In this document: positions 1-7,821 of the stretch, piece after piece
How the letters are laid out: each line of letters begins with the position of its first letter
How positions within the stretch are numbered: the first letter of the stretch is position 1
Assembly: GCA_017435565.1 (NCBI GenBank)
Contig: JAFSEU010000028.1
Coordinates: forward strand, 1-64,000
Reading direction: 5' to 3'
Origin: Oscillospiraceae bacterium
Lineage (GTDB): Bacteria; Bacillota; Clostridia; Oscillospirales; Ruminococcaceae
DNA length: 64,000 bases
The notes under the pieces: model-generated
The model's input: the letters and a program-made list of their open reading frames with translations, nothing else
Told to the model about the DNA's origin: nothing
Databases searched by the model: none
Position numbers and translations under genes: made by a program

Positions 1-1758
1 AATGTCACCTGCTGTTGCTGACTTGAATGTGTAGCCTTCGGGAAGTGCAAGCCAGATTTCAGCTGTTGCAAATCCGTCTGCTGTGTTGTTGTTGAGGTAA
101 ACACCAAATGTAGCTGTTGTTGCACCCTCTTCAACGACTACGGATTCAACGCTTACTACAGGAACATCGCCTGCAATTGTAGTAGTTGTTGTTGCCTTTG
201 TTGTTGTAGTTGTTGCCTTTGTTGTAGTTGTTGTTGTAACGATTTCGCCGTCAACAACAATCTGTCCATCTGCAGCAGCACTGGGGATCATTGCAAAGTT
301 ACCGTCTGCAAGATATGTGGAAGCTGTGTCTACAGTAACAGGAATAACTGTACCGGAAGCTTCTGTTCCGAGAAGGTTTACTGTAACTGTTGCGATAACG
401 CCATTGTCCGTGATTTCGTCATAACCTGTCATTGCGCTCATACCGAGAGTGCTCTGACCTGTTCTGCCGATTGAGAAGGATGTTGCGATGCTGGAAGCAT
501 AGTCGGATGTGAGAATGTCACCAGCTGTTGCTGTCTTGAATGTGTAGCCTTCGGGAAGTGCAAGCCAGATTTCAGCTGTTGCAAATCCGTCTGCTGTGTT
601 GTTTTCAATGTAAACATTGAATGTAGCTGTTGTTGCGCCTGCGTCAACTACGACAGATTCAATACCGATAATAGGAGCATCTGCGCCAATTGTAGTAGTT
701 GTTGTAGTTGTAGTTGTTCTTCTGGTAGTTGTTGTTGTAGCCTTTGTTGTTGTAGTTGTAGTAGCTTTAGTAGTTGTGGTTGTTACTGCAGCAGCTCCTT
801 CTGAAACTGTGGAGCCGTCGAAGTAAAGTGTATGGTCAGAAGTAATTGTTTCAGACCACGAAGTAAAAACTGTTCCCCATTCGCCTTCTTTAAAATCAAT
901 AGAAATATTTACATTGTACTTGGGAACAAGAATTGTAGCAACAGGAGAATCTGAGCCGCTTACTGCAACATTCTCCCAGTATGTTTCGGAATATGAGGGA
1001 TAGCTTGCAATTGCGCCGTGCTGTCCGTTAACCAAAAGGTACTTGAGAGTGTTGATGCCGTTGCCTGTTGCATAAATTGTGATTACATAATAATTAGAAT
1101 TTGATGTTGTTGTAGTTGTTGTAGCCTTTGTAGTAGTTGTTGTAGTGGTTGTTGTTGTTCTTCTTGTGGTAGTAGTTGTTGTTGTAGTGGTAGTAGTTGT
1201 TGTATTTGTTGTAGTTGCAGCGATATCGCCGACAACAACAGCACCGCTTTCGGAAGTCAGTCCATATGTACTGAAAGTTCCGTCAGCAATGAAGGAAGAA
1301 TCCATTACAGTGACGGGAACTACTGTTCCGTTTGTTTCTGTACCCAGAAGGTTTACAGTAACATAAGCAATAACGCCATTGTCTGAGATTTCGTCGTAAC
1401 CGGTCATTGCGCTCAGACCGATAGTCTGCTGACCTGTTCTGCCGACAGAGAAGGTGGTAGCAATGCTTGAAGCATAATCCGATGTAAGAATTTCACCTGC
1501 TGTTGCAGACTTGAAAGTGTAACCATCGGGAAGCTCAAGCCAGATTTCAGCTGTTGCGAATCCATCTGCTGTATTGTCTTCGAGAGTGATTGCGAGAGTT
1601 GCGGTAGAATCACCTTCGTTGACAGAAACAGTTTCAACAACAAGGTTGAGAGTATCTGCCGCAGCTGCGTTGATAAGATTAAGTTCACCGAGATCGAACG
1701 TGACAATGTTTATCAAGATGAGAACCATTGCCGTAAGGAATGAAATAAACCTTTTCAT
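1..1758 (-). CDS. Scaffoldin with cohesin-like modules (3' part outside window)
   Basis: An open frame of 586 codons runs from ATG at 1758 to the left edge without a stop, so the protein is longer than seen. It has an N-terminal signal peptide (about residues 1-33), a first cohesin-like module (36-178), a threonine linker with an RR pair, an unidentified beta-rich module (about 218-320), a second threonine linker, a second cohesin-like module (about 357-505), a third linker, and the start of a third module (from 528). The three modules share the block GFATAEIWL and a motif ending SATAG(E/D)I. Cohesins bind dockerins of enzymes, so this is probably a secreted scaffold for a cellulosome- or amylosome-like complex. 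Ribosome site AAAGGAAA precedes the ATG. The cohesin call rests on general pattern and on the adaptor gene next door; no dockerin or anchor is visible. Confidence 0.72.
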   Translation of the reverse strand, partial: MKRFISFLTAMVLILINIVTFDLGELNLINAAAADTLNLVVETVSVNEGDSTATLAITLEDNTADGFATAEIWLELPDGYTFKSATAGEILTSDYASSIATTFSVGRTGQQTIGLSAMTGYDEISDNGVIAYVTVNLLGTETNGTVVPVTVMDSSFIADGTFSTYGLTSESGAVVVGDIAATTTNTTTTTTTTTTTTTRRTTTTTTTTTTKATTTTTTSNSNYYVITIYATGNGINTLKYLLVNGQHGAIASYPSYSETYWENVAVSGSDSPVATILVPKYNVNISIDFKEGEWGTVFTSWSETITSDHTLYFDGSTVSEGAAAVTTTTTKATTTTTTKATTTTTRRTTTTTTTTTIGADAPIIGIESVVVDAGATTATFNVYIENNTADGFATAEIWLALPEGYTFKTATAGDILTSDYASSIATSFSIGRTGQSTLGMSAMTGYDEITDNGVIATVTVNLLGTEASGTVIPVTVDTASTYLADGNFAMIPSAAADGQIVVDGEIVTTTTTTKATTTTTKATTTTTIAGDVPVVSVESVVVEEGATTATFGVYLNNNTADGFATAEIWLALPEGYTFKSATAGDI

Positions 1759-1948
1759 CTGTTTTCCTTTCTTTCCGCTCGCGCGGAATAAAAATAGTGT
1801 TTTTTGCCCTGCGAATGCGGTCTGCCGATATCACATACAAAAACCAACCCAGTGCCTTGAACCGGCTAAATTCTCAGCGCTGTCGTATACCAGCTTTTTA
1901 CGCCGATGCCGATATACAAAATCGACTTTTGTCTGCAAAAAAACGGGT

Positions 1949-1971
1949 CCATACTGCTTGTGAGCGTACGG
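1949..1971 (-). promoter_or_regulatory. Hairpin in the long scaffoldin leader
   Basis: Between the predicted promoter and the scaffoldin start lies a leader of about 365 nt with no credible gene. On the minus strand it holds a stem CCGUAC-GCU / AGC-a-GUAUGG with a CACA loop, followed five bases later by a run of seven T. It could be a weak attenuator. I matched it to no riboswitch family. Confidence 0.3.
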
Positions 1972-2130
1972 TTGCCTTTTCGCATACCCCGCCTTCGCCA
2001 GAAATTTATATAAGTAAAGCCTTTGGTATGTAAGCAGTTACAGGCTTCACAATATATACACATTTTGTTGACAAAAAATCTTTTTTTGTGAGATGATAAC
2101 TATTCCAAGATAGAAATTCTCACATTTACA

Positions 2131-2159
2131 ATTATAGTATATGAAAAGTCAAATGTAAA
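2131..2159 (-). promoter_or_regulatory. Promoter of the scaffoldin gene
   Basis: On the minus strand TTTACA (2154-2159) and TATAAT (2131-2136) are separated by 17 bp, a good sigma-A promoter. Transcription would start near 2125, leaving a leader of about 365 nt before the ATG at 1758. Confidence 0.65.
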
Positions 2160-2306
2160 TAGCGGATGGGTCGATTTGTAGACATTCACAGTTTTAAGCC
2201 GCTCGCTTTGTTAGTTTTTAACAAGGCGTTTTTGTCGTTTTTTAAACTTTGAGTCAAACAATTACTTTTTGTATAAATTTTGTCACTCATATTACATAAT
2301 GCCAAG

Positions 2307-2343
2307 CAAAAAAAGAACCGACCCCGAAAAAATCCGGGGTCGG
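2307..2343 (-). terminator. Terminator of the cohesin-dockerin gene
   Basis: A 9-bp GC-rich stem (2318-2326 with 2335-2343, core CCGACCCCG) is followed on the minus strand by a T-rich tract (2307-2317). It lies 30 bp past the stop codon, so the adaptor gene is probably a separate transcript from the scaffoldin. Confidence 0.9.
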
Positions 2344-2372
2344 CAATCGTGATACACTCTGTTATTTGTTTA

Positions 2373-3221
2373 TTACTTATTCTCAACAGGGAATACTGTA
2401 ATTACTTTAAGTGCATATCTGGTGATGATTGTAGCGTCGATAGAATTTATCGTACCATCGCCGTTTACGTCGCAGCGTACCTGTGCATCAGCGGAAAGTG
2501 TCAAAACCTGAAGTGCAGCTCTTGTTACGATTGTAGCGTCAATAGAGTTAACAACGCCGTCACCGTTTGCATCGCCGTAAAGTCCGACAGAACCGATTGT
2601 CACTTCACCATCAGTACCTGATACTGTTGCATATGTTGCATTAAGATCAGCGTCAACCTGTGCAAAATACATTGAAGAATTGTATACGCCCGAACCGGAG
2701 TATGTCTCACGATAGATGGACTCTATAGAGAGAGGATATGTTCCGCTTGCACTATCAGATACAGTACCTGTAATTGTGCAGAGAACGCCGGTTGTATTGA
2801 GCCAGTAGTTGGAATCTTCAAGAGCAGTTACCCATGTGATGGATACCTGATCGTCAAGAATTGCATAGTCAAGGCAGGAATAAGCCGAACCGCTTACCAT
2901 AGAATCTGCAAGTCCGGAATTGAGAGCAAGCTCTGCAGCTGCCGCACCGTTAGGATCAGCAATCGCTCCTGCTGTAACAGAAGTAATAGTGATAGCCGAG
3001 CTGTCATAACCAACAGCAAATTCAAGTGCGTTTATACCGCCGGAGGGGATGCTCGTGAGATTCACGTCAACAGAAAACGTTTCGCCGGCATTAACAGTAG
3101 CACTTCCGACTGTGACACCAACTGTATCTGCAGCACTTGCCGTGAAAGCAAATGTGGAAAGAACAGCTGTTGCGGAAAGTGCGCAAGCAAGAACACCGGA
3201 AACCAGTCTTTTCAGTTTCAT
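2373..3221 (-). CDS. Cohesin-dockerin adaptor scaffoldin (ScaC-like architecture)
   Basis: The 282-residue protein has a signal peptide (about 1-30, ending SASA-AD type), one type I cohesin module (about 31-205) and a C-terminal dockerin (about 212-275). The dockerin shows two complete calcium loops, GDANGDGVVNSID and CDVNGDGTINSID, each followed by an ATI(V/I)TR helix. One cohesin plus one dockerin is the layout of adaptor scaffoldins such as Ruminococcus flavefaciens ScaC: the dockerin docks on a larger scaffoldin and the cohesin recruits a different set of enzymes. I chose ATG at 3221 because GGAGG lies nine bases upstream and the signal peptide starts there; upstream in-frame codons lack this. 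It has its own consensus promoter and a strong terminator, and sits next to a cohesin-rich scaffoldin. Confidence 0.88.
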   Translation of the reverse strand: MKLKRLVSGVLACALSATAVLSTFAFTASAADTVGVTVGSATVNAGETFSVDVNLTSIPSGGINALEFAVGYDSSAITITSVTAGAIADPNGAAAAELALNSGLADSMVSGSAYSCLDYAILDDQVSITWVTALEDSNYWLNTTGVLCTITGTVSDSASGTYPLSIESIYRETYSGSGVYNSSMYFAQVDADLNATYATVSGTDGEVTIGSVGLYGDANGDGVVNSIDATIVTRAALQVLTLSADAQVRCDVNGDGTINSIDATIITRYALKVITVFPVENK

Positions 3222-3370
3222 GCCAAAAAACCTCCACAAAATTCGAAATTGATGTTTATATATAAGCACGGACAAAGTTAGCCGACCTTGGACCGCACAG
3301 ATATACCGATTCGCATTCAGCTCCGTGTATCGGCGGCGTATTCCGACTACACGTACTGATTCTTAATGAT

Positions 3371-3399
3371 ATTATAAACCATCGGACTTTTAATGTCAA
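3371..3399 (-). promoter_or_regulatory. Consensus promoter of the adaptor gene
   Basis: TTGACA (3394-3399) and TATAAT (3371-3376) on the minus strand with a 17-bp spacer match the sigma-A consensus perfectly. The predicted leader is about 145 nt. Confidence 0.85.
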
Positions 3400-3490
3400 G
3401 ATTATTTTTTTGTCGTTCGGATTTTTGTTGTTTATGACCTATTTTGCCAAGTCTGCTTTGGTGAATTTGACAAAGCGCTTTAACAATGGT

Positions 3491-4705
3491 TTAACCAAGA
3501 AACTCATGTGGTACGATTTCTTCAACAAGATTGTCGATATAATCAAGAGAAATTCCGCAGCCATGCGAGGCCGCAAGCTCTGATGTATAGTCCGCTCTCG
3601 GATACACTCTTACATTATGAAAGCTGCCATCATAATGCGTAACGATGGGGATTGCGCTCACATTATCAAGGCTTACCGTATCGGTTTCGGTGTTATATGT
3701 CACGTCAAAATCCGCAAGCATACCAACCATTAAATTGCTGTAAGCCTGTGCTGAAATGAAGTTTCCGAGGCTATAGAAAACAATTGCGTCGCTTCCGTCA
3801 TCGGTTTCAAGCCATTCTACGGTCTGAATTGTATGAGGGTGCGTTCCGATAATGATATCGGCACCCCAGTCAACAAAGCTCTGCGCAAGACTGCGCTGCC
3901 CATCAACTACGCTGTTGGAATTCTCCACGCCCCAATGCGCTGAAACAACAACAACATCCGAAACGGCATCGGCTTTTTCAATCTGCGATTTCATAAGCTC
4001 CGTATCATATGTATAAATAACCTTGATTTCTGAGCCGCTCGGAATATTTATTCCGTTTGTGTGCTCGGTGAAAGCGACAAAGGCAAATGTGATTCCGTCA
4101 ACGGTCATCGTACGGATATTCTCCATATCCTCAGTATTTTCATACGCACCGAACGCAAGCTGATTTCTGCTCTTCCAATATTCAAGCGCATAGAGCAGGC
4201 CGCTTTCGCCCTTGTCAAGAACGTGATTGTTCGACATACAGAAAGCGTTGAAACCAAGGTCAATCATTTTATCGCCGAGCTGAGTCGGTGAATTGAAGCA
4301 AGGGTATGTCGACGGCTCAAACATATCGTTGCAGATCAGAGTTTCCTGATTAAGATACCGAACGCCCGTCTGCGGAATGATGTGTTCGATATTTTCGTAG
4401 GCATAGTCAAAATCGTATGTACCGTCCGTTGCCCTGTCGTGCGCCTGATTGTATATGGACGAATGAATCAGGTTGTCGCCTGCGGCAAAAAAATGCGTTG
4501 TATATTCTACAATCGGCGGTGCCGTAGTCGTTGTAACAGCGGTGGTTGTTGTCGGCGCAGTTGTTACTTCGGTTGTTGTAACGCCGGTTTGCTGAGCAGT
4601 TGTAGTGACATCAGTGTTCGGGGTATGATCTACCCTTGCACATGACGCAAGCACAGCGCTTGCCAAAAATACCGCCGCAAAAGCTGCGGTTCTGTTTTTC
4701 TGCAT
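3491..4705 (-). CDS. CapA-like (PGA_cap) metallophosphatase-fold lipoprotein
   Basis: This 404-residue protein starts with a lipoprotein signal (AVLASC, lipid on Cys near residue 22), a threonine-rich linker (about 30-66) and then a CapA/PGA_cap domain related to calcineurin-like phosphoesterases. Family blocks are visible: GDNLIH, SNNHVLDKG, SAHWGVE, GTHPHTIQ and FYSLGNF. CapA of Bacillus takes part in poly-gamma-glutamate capsule formation, but many gut clostridia carry lone homologues of unknown role and no capBC genes are nearby. The gene follows the Dabb gene by 5 bp, with its GAGGTG ribosome site inside that gene's end, so the two form an operon. The Thr linker is shared in style with other exported proteins here. 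Confidence 0.85.
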   Translation of the reverse strand: MQKNRTAAFAAVFLASAVLASCARVDHTPNTDVTTTAQQTGVTTTEVTTAPTTTTAVTTTTAPPIVEYTTHFFAAGDNLIHSSIYNQAHDRATDGTYDFDYAYENIEHIIPQTGVRYLNQETLICNDMFEPSTYPCFNSPTQLGDKMIDLGFNAFCMSNNHVLDKGESGLLYALEYWKSRNQLAFGAYENTEDMENIRTMTVDGITFAFVAFTEHTNGINIPSGSEIKVIYTYDTELMKSQIEKADAVSDVVVVSAHWGVENSNSVVDGQRSLAQSFVDWGADIIIGTHPHTIQTVEWLETDDGSDAIVFYSLGNFISAQAYSNLMVGMLADFDVTYNTETDTVSLDNVSAIPIVTHYDGSFHNVRVYPRADYTSELAASHGCGISLDYIDNLVEEIVPHEFLG

Positions 4706-4710
4706 TTTTC

Positions 4711-5016
4711 TTACACCTCGTAATCTATACAGGCACGCGACTCACGAAGCGGTGTGATGAATTTTCCGAATGCAACGTGAACAGGGTGAACCTTATACTG
4801 CTCAAGCTGCTCAATGCTTTCAAATTCACACAGCAGCACAAAATCAAAATTTCTGTCATCCGATGATTTTACGTTGAGCATCGGCCTTATCGAAATTTTA
4901 CAGTCAATAGTTTCGTTCATTTCCTTGGCGCGAAACATTGCCTGTGCAAGATTCTCCGCCTTTGCATTGCCGTTTGCCTCTTCCTTGAATTTGAACATTA
5001 CAATATGCTTTATCAT
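4711..5016 (-). CDS. Dabb (stress-responsive A/B barrel) domain protein
   Basis: A 101-residue protein with the Dabb pattern MIKHIVMFKFK at the start and YKVHPVHVAFGKFI towards the end. The fold is a small alpha/beta barrel that dimerises. Members are often annotated as stress responsive, but the biochemical role is usually unknown. I chose the ATG at 5016 because GAGG lies eight bases upstream; a GTG and another ATG up to 15 bases further upstream overlap that ribosome site. It is the first gene of a two-gene operon with the CapA-like lipoprotein and has its own promoter, divergent from the MaoC gene. Confidence 0.82.
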   Translation of the reverse strand: MIKHIVMFKFKEEANGNAKAENLAQAMFRAKEMNETIDCKISIRPMLNVKSSDDRNFDFVLLCEFESIEQLEQYKVHPVHVAFGKFITPLRESRACIDYEV

Positions 5017-5051
5017 TTTCATCTTCCTCACAATAAAAAATTACATTACTT

Positions 5052-5079
5052 ATTATACAAAACAATTGCAAAATGTCAA
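5052..5079 (-). promoter_or_regulatory. Promoter of the Dabb-CapA operon
   Basis: On the minus strand TTGACA (5074-5079) and TATAAT (5052-5057) are separated by 16 bp. It lies back to back with the promoter of the MaoC gene, only 15 bp apart. Confidence 0.8.
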
Positions 5080-5094
5080 GGGCGCCGGGACTTG

Positions 5095-5123
5095 TTGACA
5101 CAGTCTTAATGCAATGATATAAT
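5095..5123 (+). promoter_or_regulatory. Consensus promoter of the MaoC-like gene
   Basis: TTGACA (5095-5100), a 17-bp spacer and TATAAT (5118-5123) form a perfect sigma-A promoter on the plus strand. Confidence 0.85.
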
Positions 5124-5165
5124 CTATACATTATAATATAAAAAAGAAACGGGGGATTCTTGCGA

Positions 5166-5600
5166 ATGTATTTCGATGATTTTTCACTTGGCAATTCGCT
5201 TGAGCTTGCACCTGTCTGCATTGATAAGGAAGAGATGCTTGAGTTTGCAAGACGTTATGACAACGTGCCTCTGCACACCGATGAAGAATATGCAAAGACT
5301 ACTCACTTCGGCAGACTCATCGCTCCGGGCGTTATGTCTTTTATGGCGGTGTGGGCGAAATATCTCGAGGTCGATTTATTCGGGGAAGAACTTATTGCCG
5401 GCAAATCAACAAAAATCGAATGGCAAAGACCCGTTTTTGCCGACGACACCTTGACGGGTAGCGTCAAAATAACCGGGCTTAGCAAACGCAACGCAAAAAA
5501 CGGCATTGTTGAACTTACATTTTATGTCAACAATCAGCACGGCGAGCTTGTACTGACAAATGTTACCGAAGCAATTGTCAAGTGCAGACCGAATATTTAA
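5166..5600 (+). CDS. MaoC-like dehydratase / hot-dog fold protein
   Basis: A 144-residue single hot-dog-fold protein of the MaoC/(R)-specific enoyl-CoA hydratase family. The typical pattern is present: a region around residue 37 (PLHTDEEYAK) carrying the Asp and His expected in the hydratase motif, then FGRLIAPGVMSF and later IEWQRPVFADDTL. Such enzymes hydrate enoyl-CoA thioesters, though in gut clostridia the substrate is often unknown. No fatty-acid genes flank it, so pathway assignment is open. I chose ATG at 5166, ten bases after GGGGG; a TTG six bases upstream is possible but too close. It is monocistronic. Confidence 0.8.
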   Translation: MYFDDFSLGNSLELAPVCIDKEEMLEFARRYDNVPLHTDEEYAKTTHFGRLIAPGVMSFMAVWAKYLEVDLFGEELIAGKSTKIEWQRPVFADDTLTGSVKITGLSKRNAKNGIVELTFYVNNQHGELVLTNVTEAIVKCRPNI

Positions 5601-5614
5601 ACCGGCAAACAAAA

Positions 5615-5654
5615 ATCCCTTGGAGAGATATAACTTTCCAAGGGATATTTTTTT
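5615..5654. terminator. Bidirectional terminator
   Basis: A 9-bp stem ATCCCTTGG (5615-5623) with CCAAGGGAT (5638-5646) is flanked by A-rich sequence on the left and a T-run on the right, so it can end the MaoC gene and the convergent permease operon. Confidence 0.85.
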
Positions 5655-5665
5655 GCAAATTTGCT

Positions 5666-6706
5666 TTAACCGACAAGACCGCTTCTTTCGATACCTTCTG
5701 TAAAGTATTTTTGCAAAAATACATACATAACAAGAATAGGAGTGATTGAAAGCAGACAGCCTGCTTCAAGCCAGACGATAATCTGTCTGACGTCGGGTGT
5801 GGTGCTTGTTGCAAAAAGCTTCTGCGAAAGCTGTGTGCTCAAATTCTTGAGCATAAGCGCAATCGTCTGGTTGTTGTTGAAGAATACGGAGCTGACATAA
5901 TAGTCGTTCCAGTACCAGACAACAGCGAAAAGGAAGACGGTCAGGAACGAGGATGCAGCGTTGGGAACCATAATCTGAACAAAGGTTCGCAACGGGCCGC
6001 AGCCATCGAGATATGCAGCGTCCTCAAGCTCTTTCGGCAAGCCCTTGAAGAACTGACGGAAAATCAGAATGAACAGACCTGCTCTGATACCGTTTGCGGT
6101 AAGTGCGGGCAAGTACATTACAAGAGGATTGTCGATAAGGCCTCTTTCTGTTCCGTTGATTGCCTTTACAATAGGTGCAAACCAGTATCTGAAAATCTCA
6201 TACTGGGGCATCATTACTATCTGCGTGGGAACGAGAATCATAAGGACAACAATTGCAAAAAGAAAGCCTTTTCCCTTGAATTTGAATCTCGCAAAACCGT
6301 AGCCTGTAATCGAGCAGCTCAGAACTGTGACGAGCGAGCAGCCGATGTTGATAAACAGTGTTGTTTTAAGCGTTTCCCAATAGTTCATAACACCGATGGT
6401 GTCCTTCATAACGCTTAAAGTGTAGTTTCTCGGAATCCACATAACCGTCGGGTCGTTCATATCGCCGGGGTCACGGAATGCATGGCTTATCATAAAGATG
6501 ATGGGATACAATATGACAAAGCCGAGACCGAGCAGAATAAAGAACCTGAAAAACGGCCACACGCATTCAAATGCGCGTTTTCTTCTCAGATAAGCAAGCT
6601 CCTCGCGGTTCATATACTGCTTTCTGATTTTCATAGCCTCTTTTTTGCTCATGCCGTTGCCGACTGTTTTCTCATTCTCGGCAGCGACAGTATTCGATTT
6701 TTTCAC
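5666..6706 (-). CDS. ABC carbohydrate permease, MalG-type (second pair)
   Basis: A 346-residue inner permease subunit of a CUT1-type sugar ABC importer. A cytoplasmic N-terminus of about 50 residues precedes six predicted membrane segments. The EAA loop that contacts the ATPase is visible as EDAAYLDGCGPLRTFVQIMVP-like sequence near residues 229-249 (19 of these residues carry the motif). It is the last gene of the large minus-strand operon, 14 bp after its partner permease, and ends at a strong terminator. No ATPase gene lies in the operon; a shared MsmK-like ATPase elsewhere is the usual solution. Substrate cannot be read from the sequence; the context suggests a glycan-derived oligosaccharide. 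Confidence 0.9.
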   Translation of the reverse strand: MKKSNTVAAENEKTVGNGMSKKEAMKIRKQYMNREELAYLRRKRAFECVWPFFRFFILLGLGFVILYPIIFMISHAFRDPGDMNDPTVMWIPRNYTLSVMKDTIGVMNYWETLKTTLFINIGCSLVTVLSCSITGYGFARFKFKGKGFLFAIVVLMILVPTQIVMMPQYEIFRYWFAPIVKAINGTERGLIDNPLVMYLPALTANGIRAGLFILIFRQFFKGLPKELEDAAYLDGCGPLRTFVQIMVPNAASSFLTVFLFAVVWYWNDYYVSSVFFNNNQTIALMLKNLSTQLSQKLFATSTTPDVRQIIVWLEAGCLLSITPILVMYVFLQKYFTEGIERSGLVG

Positions 6707-6720
6707 TTATATCCCCCCTT

Positions 6721-7803
6721 TTAGTCTACTTCGTAGTAAACAAACTTGTTGATTAAACCAACGATAAGTCCTACGCCTGCAAGAATGATCAAGAAGTATG
6801 ACCACGCCATTGCTGCGGCAAGACCGTATTCCCATTCGACCTGCTGCTTTTCAAGAATTCGAGCCATTACAGGGTTTGTCGGGTCGGTAAACTTATCAAT
6901 TACAGTATAAATAAAGTTTGCAAGAATCATCGGGCTTACATAGGGGAAGGTAATCTTCCAGAAGTATTCCCAGGCGGTTGCACCTTCCATCTGTGCTGCT
7001 TCCTTTGCGGAATGAGGAATATTCTGCAAAGCTGCAAGGAATACAAGAATCTGAATACCCGAGCTCCATACAATGTTGAGAATTTCGTTTGTAAGGGTCT
7101 GGATAACCTCGGTGAGCGAAGTACTTATATTATATATACCAATAAAGTTCAAAAGCTCACCTACAAGGTCGGTCTCGAACATTGTTGAGAACTGGCTTGC
7201 GCTGTCAGCGCCCGAGGTGCTGATGTTACCTGTAATAATGCTGTAAACAGGACCCGTAACGATAATTACAGGAAGGAAGAAAATTGCTCTCGAAAGAACC
7301 CTTCCTTTGAATTCCTGGTTAAGAATTACAGCAATGAAAAGCGAAAAGATAAGGATAAGGGGTGTCTGAATGACTGTGTCCTTCAGAACATCAACAAGCA
7401 AGGTCCAGTACTGCGGGTCGTTTGCAAACGCTTCATAGTAATTTGCAAAGCCAACATAGGGGCCTTCCATTCCTCCGTCTGCGGGAAGAACGTTTCTGAA
7501 TGAAAAGTCAATTGACTTTATAAGCGGAATGATGAAGAAAATGAGTGTTCCTATCATCCAGAGTGCGATAAATCCGTAGCCGTAAAGCCCCTTCTTGCGT
7601 TCATACGAAAGAATCGAGCGCTTCTGCTTTTTTGGCTTTTCGGTCTTTTCAGTCTTTATTTCGTCCTCTTTATCGGCCTTTGAAAGCTCAGCTCCCTGAG
7701 CTTTGAGAGCCTCATCCTCTGCAATTTCAGGAGATTCAGCTGCATCAGCTGCGATTTCCTTTTCGTTTTCTTCGGATAAGTTCATATTATCGATATCTGC
7801 CAT
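6721..7803 (-). CDS. ABC carbohydrate permease, MalF-type, with long acidic N-terminus
   Basis: A 360-residue permease. The first 75 or so residues are hydrophilic, rich in Glu, Lys and Ala, and precede a first membrane segment near residues 77-97. The EAA motif reads EAAQMEGATAWEYFWKITFP. It pairs with the following MalG-type gene (14-bp gap). The acidic cytoplasmic extension is longer than in typical MalF/UgpA proteins of this size and may be a contact site, but I know of no function. It lies downstream of the DUF5696 gene with 18 bp between them. Confidence 0.88.
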   Translation of the reverse strand: MADIDNMNLSEENEKEIAADAAESPEIAEDEALKAQGAELSKADKEDEIKTEKTEKPKKQKRSILSYERKKGLYGYGFIALWMIGTLIFFIIPLIKSIDFSFRNVLPADGGMEGPYVGFANYYEAFANDPQYWTLLVDVLKDTVIQTPLILIFSLFIAVILNQEFKGRVLSRAIFFLPVIIVTGPVYSIITGNISTSGADSASQFSTMFETDLVGELLNFIGIYNISTSLTEVIQTLTNEILNIVWSSGIQILVFLAALQNIPHSAKEAAQMEGATAWEYFWKITFPYVSPMILANFIYTVIDKFTDPTNPVMARILEKQQVEWEYGLAAAMAWSYFLIILAGVGLIVGLINKFVYYEVD

Positions 7804-7821
7804 CGGAAATCAATTCTCCTT

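Noticed and set aside
617-1366. Valine-rich plus-strand frames opposite the scaffoldin linkers
   Set aside because: They are the complement of Thr codon runs (ACA/ACT read as TGT/AGT and GTT/GTA). No ribosome site; the minus strand encodes the scaffoldin.
1820-2060. Cyclic-di-GMP or cobalamin riboswitch in the scaffoldin leader
   Set aside because: Pieces such as AAGGCAACC are suggestive, but the conserved cores of those classes are absent.
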